Positions 60,808 to 64,000 of a stretch of DNA of 64,000 bases are shown piece after piece (position 1 is the first letter of the stretch; each line of letters opens with the position of its first letter). Below the pieces are notes generated by a model, which saw nothing but the letters and a program-made list of their open reading frames with translations, did no database searches and had not been told where the DNA came from. The position numbers and the translations under genes are program-made. The stretch is from Planctomyces sp. SH-PL62 (GTDB lineage: Bacteria; Planctomycetota; Planctomycetia; Isosphaerales; Isosphaeraceae): NCBI RefSeq assembly GCF_001610895.1, contig NZ_CP011273.1:6014001-6078000 (forward strand), given 5' to 3'.

Positions 60808-61935
60808 ATGCCGAGTGGACGTCTCGCCTCCGTGCTCCTCATGCTCGCCTGCATCGGCCCGGCGCCCTCGGGGCGGGCCGACGAACCGAAGGCCTCCGCG
60901 CCGCCGCTGGCCCGCATCCGGGTGAGCGAGGACAAGTCGCACTTCGTCCTCGAAGGCTCGAATCGTCGGTTCGTCCTCTGGGGTTTCAACTACGACCACG
61001 ACGACGCCGGCCGGCTTCTGGAAGACTACTGGGCCGACGAGTGGGACACGGTCGTCGAGGACTTCCGCGAGATGAAGGAGCTGGGCGCGAACGTCGTCCG
61101 CGTCCATCTCCAGACCGGCAAATTCCTCAAGTCCGCCGACGCGGCCGACGAGGCGAGCCTCAAGCGGCTGGGCGACCTCGTGAAGCTCGCGGAGGCGACG
61201 GGGCTCTATCTCGACCTCACAGGCCTGGGCTGCTACCACAAGCAGGACGTCCCCGCGTGGTACGACGCGCTCGACGAGAGCGCCCGTTGGGACGCCCAGG
61301 CGGTCTTCTGGAAGGCCGTCGCCGGGGTCTGCAAGGAGAGCCCGGCCGTCTTCTGCTACGACCTGATGAACGAGCCGGTCCTCACCGGCGGCAAGAACCC
61401 CGAGAGCTGGCTCGCCGGCGACCCGCTGGGCGACAAGTACTTCGTCCAGCGGATCACGACCGACATGAAGGGCCGCAAGGATCGCGAGATCGTCGGGGCC
61501 TGGATCGAACGGCTGACCTCGGCGATCAAGCAGGTCGACGACCGGACCCTGATCACCGTCGGCGTGATCCCCTGGGCCCAGGTCTTCAAGGGGGCCAAGC
61601 CGCTGTTTCACGACCCTGAAGTCGGCAAGTCGCTCGACTTCGTCGCCGTCCATTTCTACCCCAAGGCCGGCAAGCTCGACGAGACGCTCGAGGCGCTCAA
61701 GGTCTACGAGGTCGGCAAGCCGCTTGTCATCGAGGAGATCTTTCCGCTCGGCGCGAGCCTCGAAGAGACCGAGACGTTCATCGAACGCTCGAAATCGCAC
61801 GTCGACGGCTGGGTCAGCTTCTACTGGGGCAAGACGATCGCCGAATGCGAGAAGACGGCCGACATCCCCCACGCCGTCACCGCCGCCTGGCTCAAACGCC
61901 TCCGCGACCTGGCCCCCGCCGACTCCCGCCCCTGA
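60808..61935 (+). CDS. Exported GH5-like glycoside hydrolase
   Basis: A 375-residue protein from ATG 60808 with GGGAG upstream and a signal peptide (LASVLLMLACIGPAPSGRAD). TIM-barrel features of clan GH-A: VLWGFNYDHDDAGR at the first strand, ELGANVVRVHLQTGKFLKSA, the acid/base Glu in CYDLMNEPVLTGG, and the nucleophile Glu in VIEEIFPLGAS, with FVAVHFYPK between them. It probably cleaves beta-1,4-linked polysaccharide (cellulose or mannan type) outside the cytoplasm; the exact substrate is unknown. Confidence 0.85.
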   Translation: MPSGRLASVLLMLACIGPAPSGRADEPKASAPPLARIRVSEDKSHFVLEGSNRRFVLWGFNYDHDDAGRLLEDYWADEWDTVVEDFREMKELGANVVRVHLQTGKFLKSADAADEASLKRLGDLVKLAEATGLYLDLTGLGCYHKQDVPAWYDALDESARWDAQAVFWKAVAGVCKESPAVFCYDLMNEPVLTGGKNPESWLAGDPLGDKYFVQRITTDMKGRKDREIVGAWIERLTSAIKQVDDRTLITVGVIPWAQVFKGAKPLFHDPEVGKSLDFVAVHFYPKAGKLDETLEALKVYEVGKPLVIEEIFPLGASLEETETFIERSKSHVDGWVSFYWGKTIAECEKTADIPHAVTAAWLKRLRDLAPADSRP

Positions 61936-61960
61936 GCCGCGGCCATTCCGCGGGGCGGCG

Positions 61961-63205
61961 TCACTCGTCGCCGGTGGAGTAGAAGAGGAGGTTGGCGATG
62001 CGCCAGCGGCCGCGGTCTTGCTTCAGGGTGAAGTGGTCGTAGCCCCTCTCGACGCGGGCGCCGGCGGTGAGCTTCCAGGAGACCACGGCGCGGGCGAGCT
62101 TCTGTTCGAAGCGGATCTCGATGGACTCCGGGACCTCGACCATCCGGGAGGGGGAGCGGCGGTGGGCGTCGCGCTGGCTGGTGATGAAGCGAGGGCGAGG
62201 GATCGTGAAGAGCTGGCCCTGATCGTTGATGTGCTGGATCGCGGCGTCGGTCATGAAGCAGTCGTCGTAACCGTCCATGTCCTGAGCGGACCAGACGCGG
62301 AAGTAATGCTCGACGAACGCCCGGACCTCTTTCTCGACGGCCGACGCAGGAGCCTCGGCGGCCTCGGATCGGAACGAGGCGGGCCGCGCGACGGGGTCCG
62401 GCCTGGGCCGGGGCTCGCCCGGTTCAAGCTCGCGCCAGGCTTCCAGAAGGTCCATGACGTAGCGCTCCACGCGGGGGGCATCGACGGCCTGGTCCTGGAC
62501 CTTTGCGCCGAGCGGCGGGACGTGGCTGAACAGCACCGTGCCGCGGATCTTCCCCGTCTTCTTGAGGTATTCGAGGCTGTAGAGCATCTCCTCGCAGAGG
62601 TAGCGGCCGGCCTCGTCGGAGAGCTTGACCGCGTGGCCCTTGCCGACGAGCGCCTTCACGAGCGGCTCGACGTCGTACGAGGCGACGAACGCGATCGGGC
62701 CGTCGGCCGCGATCCGAGGCGCCTTCGGCTTCTCGCCGGAGTTGTCCGGGAACGGCCAGCGGTCCCGTCGGGCCAGGGCCTCGATCGTGAACGAATCCGG
62801 CCTCCCCTGGCCGAACGCGAAGACGGCGACCGGCTTGTGCTCGGCGACCAGGGCTTCCAGCCGCTTGAGAGGCTCGTCCCAGACGACCGGAAGCTGCCGG
62901 GCGACGAGCCGATAACCGTTCCACTCGCGGCCGTCGAGCCCCTTGATCCCCTCCCACGACGGGTTCGGGGGCTTGTCCTTGCCGAACGGCTCGAAGCCCG
63001 TCAGCAGGATCACCGGCGGGTCGACCCGCGCCGGCTCGACCCGGGCCAGGCCGGAATCGAGCCCGACGCCGAAGATCGTGGCGAGGAGCAGCAGGCAGGC
63101 CGCGCGAGGCGCGCGGCGGGGGGGCGAAGACGTCACGGGCGGGGCTCCCGAGGGCTCGGGTCGCGGGGCGGCCCGGCGTCCGGGCCGAGGCCGATCGAAA
63201 GTCAT
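61961..63205 (-). CDS. Pyroglutamyl-peptidase I (C15) fused to an NTF2/SnoaL-like domain, exported
   Basis: A 414-residue protein. It has a basic N-terminus and hydrophobic signal (AACLLLLATIFGVGLDSGLA). The C15 domain (about 65-270) has VILLTGFEPFGKDKPPNPSW, VFAFGQGRPDSFTIEALARR (Glu), DEAGRYLCEEMLYSLEYL (catalytic Cys) and VLFSHVPP (His). The C-terminal ~130 residues are an NTF2-like fold (VEKEVRAFVEHYFRVWSAQD, YDHFTLKQDRGRWRIANLLF). C15 enzymes remove N-terminal pyroglutamate and are normally cytosolic and ~215 residues, so export and fusion are both unusual. Start 63205 (ATG) or 63136 (GTG with GGGAG). Confidence 0.8.
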   Translation of the reverse strand: MTFDRPRPGRRAAPRPEPSGAPPVTSSPPRRAPRAACLLLLATIFGVGLDSGLARVEPARVDPPVILLTGFEPFGKDKPPNPSWEGIKGLDGREWNGYRLVARQLPVVWDEPLKRLEALVAEHKPVAVFAFGQGRPDSFTIEALARRDRWPFPDNSGEKPKAPRIAADGPIAFVASYDVEPLVKALVGKGHAVKLSDEAGRYLCEEMLYSLEYLKKTGKIRGTVLFSHVPPLGAKVQDQAVDAPRVERYVMDLLEAWRELEPGEPRPRPDPVARPASFRSEAAEAPASAVEKEVRAFVEHYFRVWSAQDMDGYDDCFMTDAAIQHINDQGQLFTIPRPRFITSQRDAHRRSPSRMVEVPESIEIRFEQKLARAVVSWKLTAGARVERGYDHFTLKQDRGRWRIANLLFYSTGDE

Positions 63206-63270
63206 TGGAGCAGAGCGCCGGGCCGGACGCAAGCCGCGCCGGCCCCGGCGTCGGCGCCGACGGCCCCCGA

Positions 63271-63777
63271 TCATTCGACGACGGCCTTCCGCTTCATCGT
63301 GTACGTCCCCTGATAGCCCGCGATATCCCAGGTCCCTTCGAGGATCTGGGCCGAGTCGGACGAGACGGTCCCCTTGTAGCCGACGTCGTGGCTGACGCCG
63401 CCGGTGCCGTCGTACGACTTGACGAATTGGAGCGTCCTCGTCGCGCCGTCGTAGCGGCCCTCCGCCGTGGCGTGGAGCCGGGGCGAACGGTCGTCGCCGA
63501 ACGTATTCGCCTCCCGGATCATCGCCTCGATCCCGTCCCGCTCCTGGAGCAGGAAGGCCGTGAAGGCGACGGGCCTCCGCCCCGAGCCCTCGGGGCACCT
63601 GTACTCGCCCGACCAGATCCCGGACGACGCGCCGGGCTTCGAAGCGCAGCCCTCGCAGCACGCGGCCCCGGACTTCTCCGGCCCGTCGTCGACAACCATC
63701 GCGACCGTCCCGAGGGCCAGGACCGCCGCCGCGACCGCAACCGCTCGCGCGAACCCCGACCGACCTTCTCGGATCAA
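63271..63777 (-). CDS. Exported hypothetical protein with DUF1579-like beta pattern
   Basis: A 168-residue frame from TTG 63777. The N-terminus FARAVAVAAAVLALGTVAMV is a signal or anchor. Cys-rich SGAACCEGCASKPG could bind metal or form disulfides. The rest is beta-rich (SGIWSGEYRCPEGSGRRPVA, ATAEGRYDGATRTLQFVKSY, VSSDSAQILEGTWDIAGYQG), resembling lipocalin-like DUF1579 proteins. No ATG is available upstream; AGGAG lies 15 bases before the TTG, so the start is uncertain. The function is unknown. Confidence 0.6.
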   Translation of the reverse strand: MIREGRSGFARAVAVAAAVLALGTVAMVVDDGPEKSGAACCEGCASKPGASSGIWSGEYRCPEGSGRRPVAFTAFLLQERDGIEAMIREANTFGDDRSPRLHATAEGRYDGATRTLQFVKSYDGTGGVSHDVGYKGTVSSDSAQILEGTWDIAGYQGTYTMKRKAVVE

Positions 63778-64000
63778 ATTTATCTGGATTTGACTCCTGT
63801 GTCGAAATGATCGAACGTCTCGTCGAACGACCCGGCGGTGCCGCGGGCAGAGGTGACGCCGAAATTCTGGCCGCGGCCTCCGACGTTCGTCGAGAAAAAA
63901 ACTCGGCGACCCGAACTCGAAGGCCCGTCCCGCCTTGACCGACCCTCGCGGTCTCCCATACGATCGGGGCGCCGGGCCCGTCGGGACGGGCGGCCGGCCT

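Noticed and set aside
1-64000. CRISPR array, rRNA genes or a replication origin
   Set aside because: No regularly spaced direct repeats, rRNA-like segments, or DnaA-box clusters with AT-rich unwinding regions were seen.

Overview
The window looks like chromosomal DNA of a planctomycete, probably of the family Isosphaeraceae. It has high GC and strong third-position GC bias. It carries three DUF1559 proteins (prepilin-type N-terminus plus an H-x9-DG motif near the C-terminus), an exported sulfatase, a Tat-exported Gfo/Idh/MocA oxidoreductase, an exported TIM-barrel isomerase-like protein, an MJ0042-type zinc-finger membrane protein and small lipoproteins. This gene mix is typical of that lineage. 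The taxonomic call is an inference from gene content only.

The window has two halves joined at a tRNA-Val(UAC) gene (30354-30425, minus strand), whose 3' end points into the left half. The left half (1 to about 30.3 kb) is accessory DNA: IS21, IS3, IS630, IS5 and IS4-like elements or remnants, a 126-bp MITE, small orphan genes, and three candidate defence loci. (a) A seven-gene minus-strand operon (16632 down to 3435) encodes a DNA glycosylase fused to a cytosine-5 methyltransferase, a protein with two GHKL ATPase domains, a second cytosine-5 methyltransferase, a MORC/MutL-like GHKL ATPase, a Z1-domain superfamily-2 ATPase, a PD-(D/E)XK nuclease-like protein (DUF4420) and an AIPR protein. The last four genes are chained by ATGA stop/start overlaps. 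(b) A nucleosidase-like protein (PNP superfamily, 17425-18816) sits in AT-richer DNA. (c) A plus-strand operon (24185-27991) contains a small protein, a PIN-domain protein with a proline-rich linker and an AAA ATPase.

The right half (30.4-64 kb) is ordinary chromosome. In order: a membrane/zinc-finger gene pair; an isoprenylcysteine methyltransferase-like protein; lipoprotein and DUF1559 genes; DUF1569 and sulfatase genes; a CusA/CzcA-type RND pump without its usual partners; an ABC-F ATPase; an exported oxidoreductase; DNA polymerase X; a DUF2203 gene; cmk coupled to a PlsC-like acyltransferase; an exported TIM-barrel protein; two more DUF1559 genes; an HGSNAT/DUF5009-like membrane protein; a three-gene cluster (enolase-superfamily OSBS/NSAR, M20 peptidase, GNAT) matching the known N-succinyl D-to-L amino acid conversion pathway; a GH5-like hydrolase; and a pyroglutamyl-peptidase fused to an NTF2-like domain.

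The strongest candidate for something little described is the 14488-16632 protein. Its N-terminal HhH-GPD glycosylase keeps the catalytic Lys and Asp and a complete 4Fe-4S motif, and it is fused to a complete m5C methyltransferase. It lies at the head of an R-M-like operon in which I see no Vsr repair endonuclease. No database search was possible; family names come from recognised motifs.
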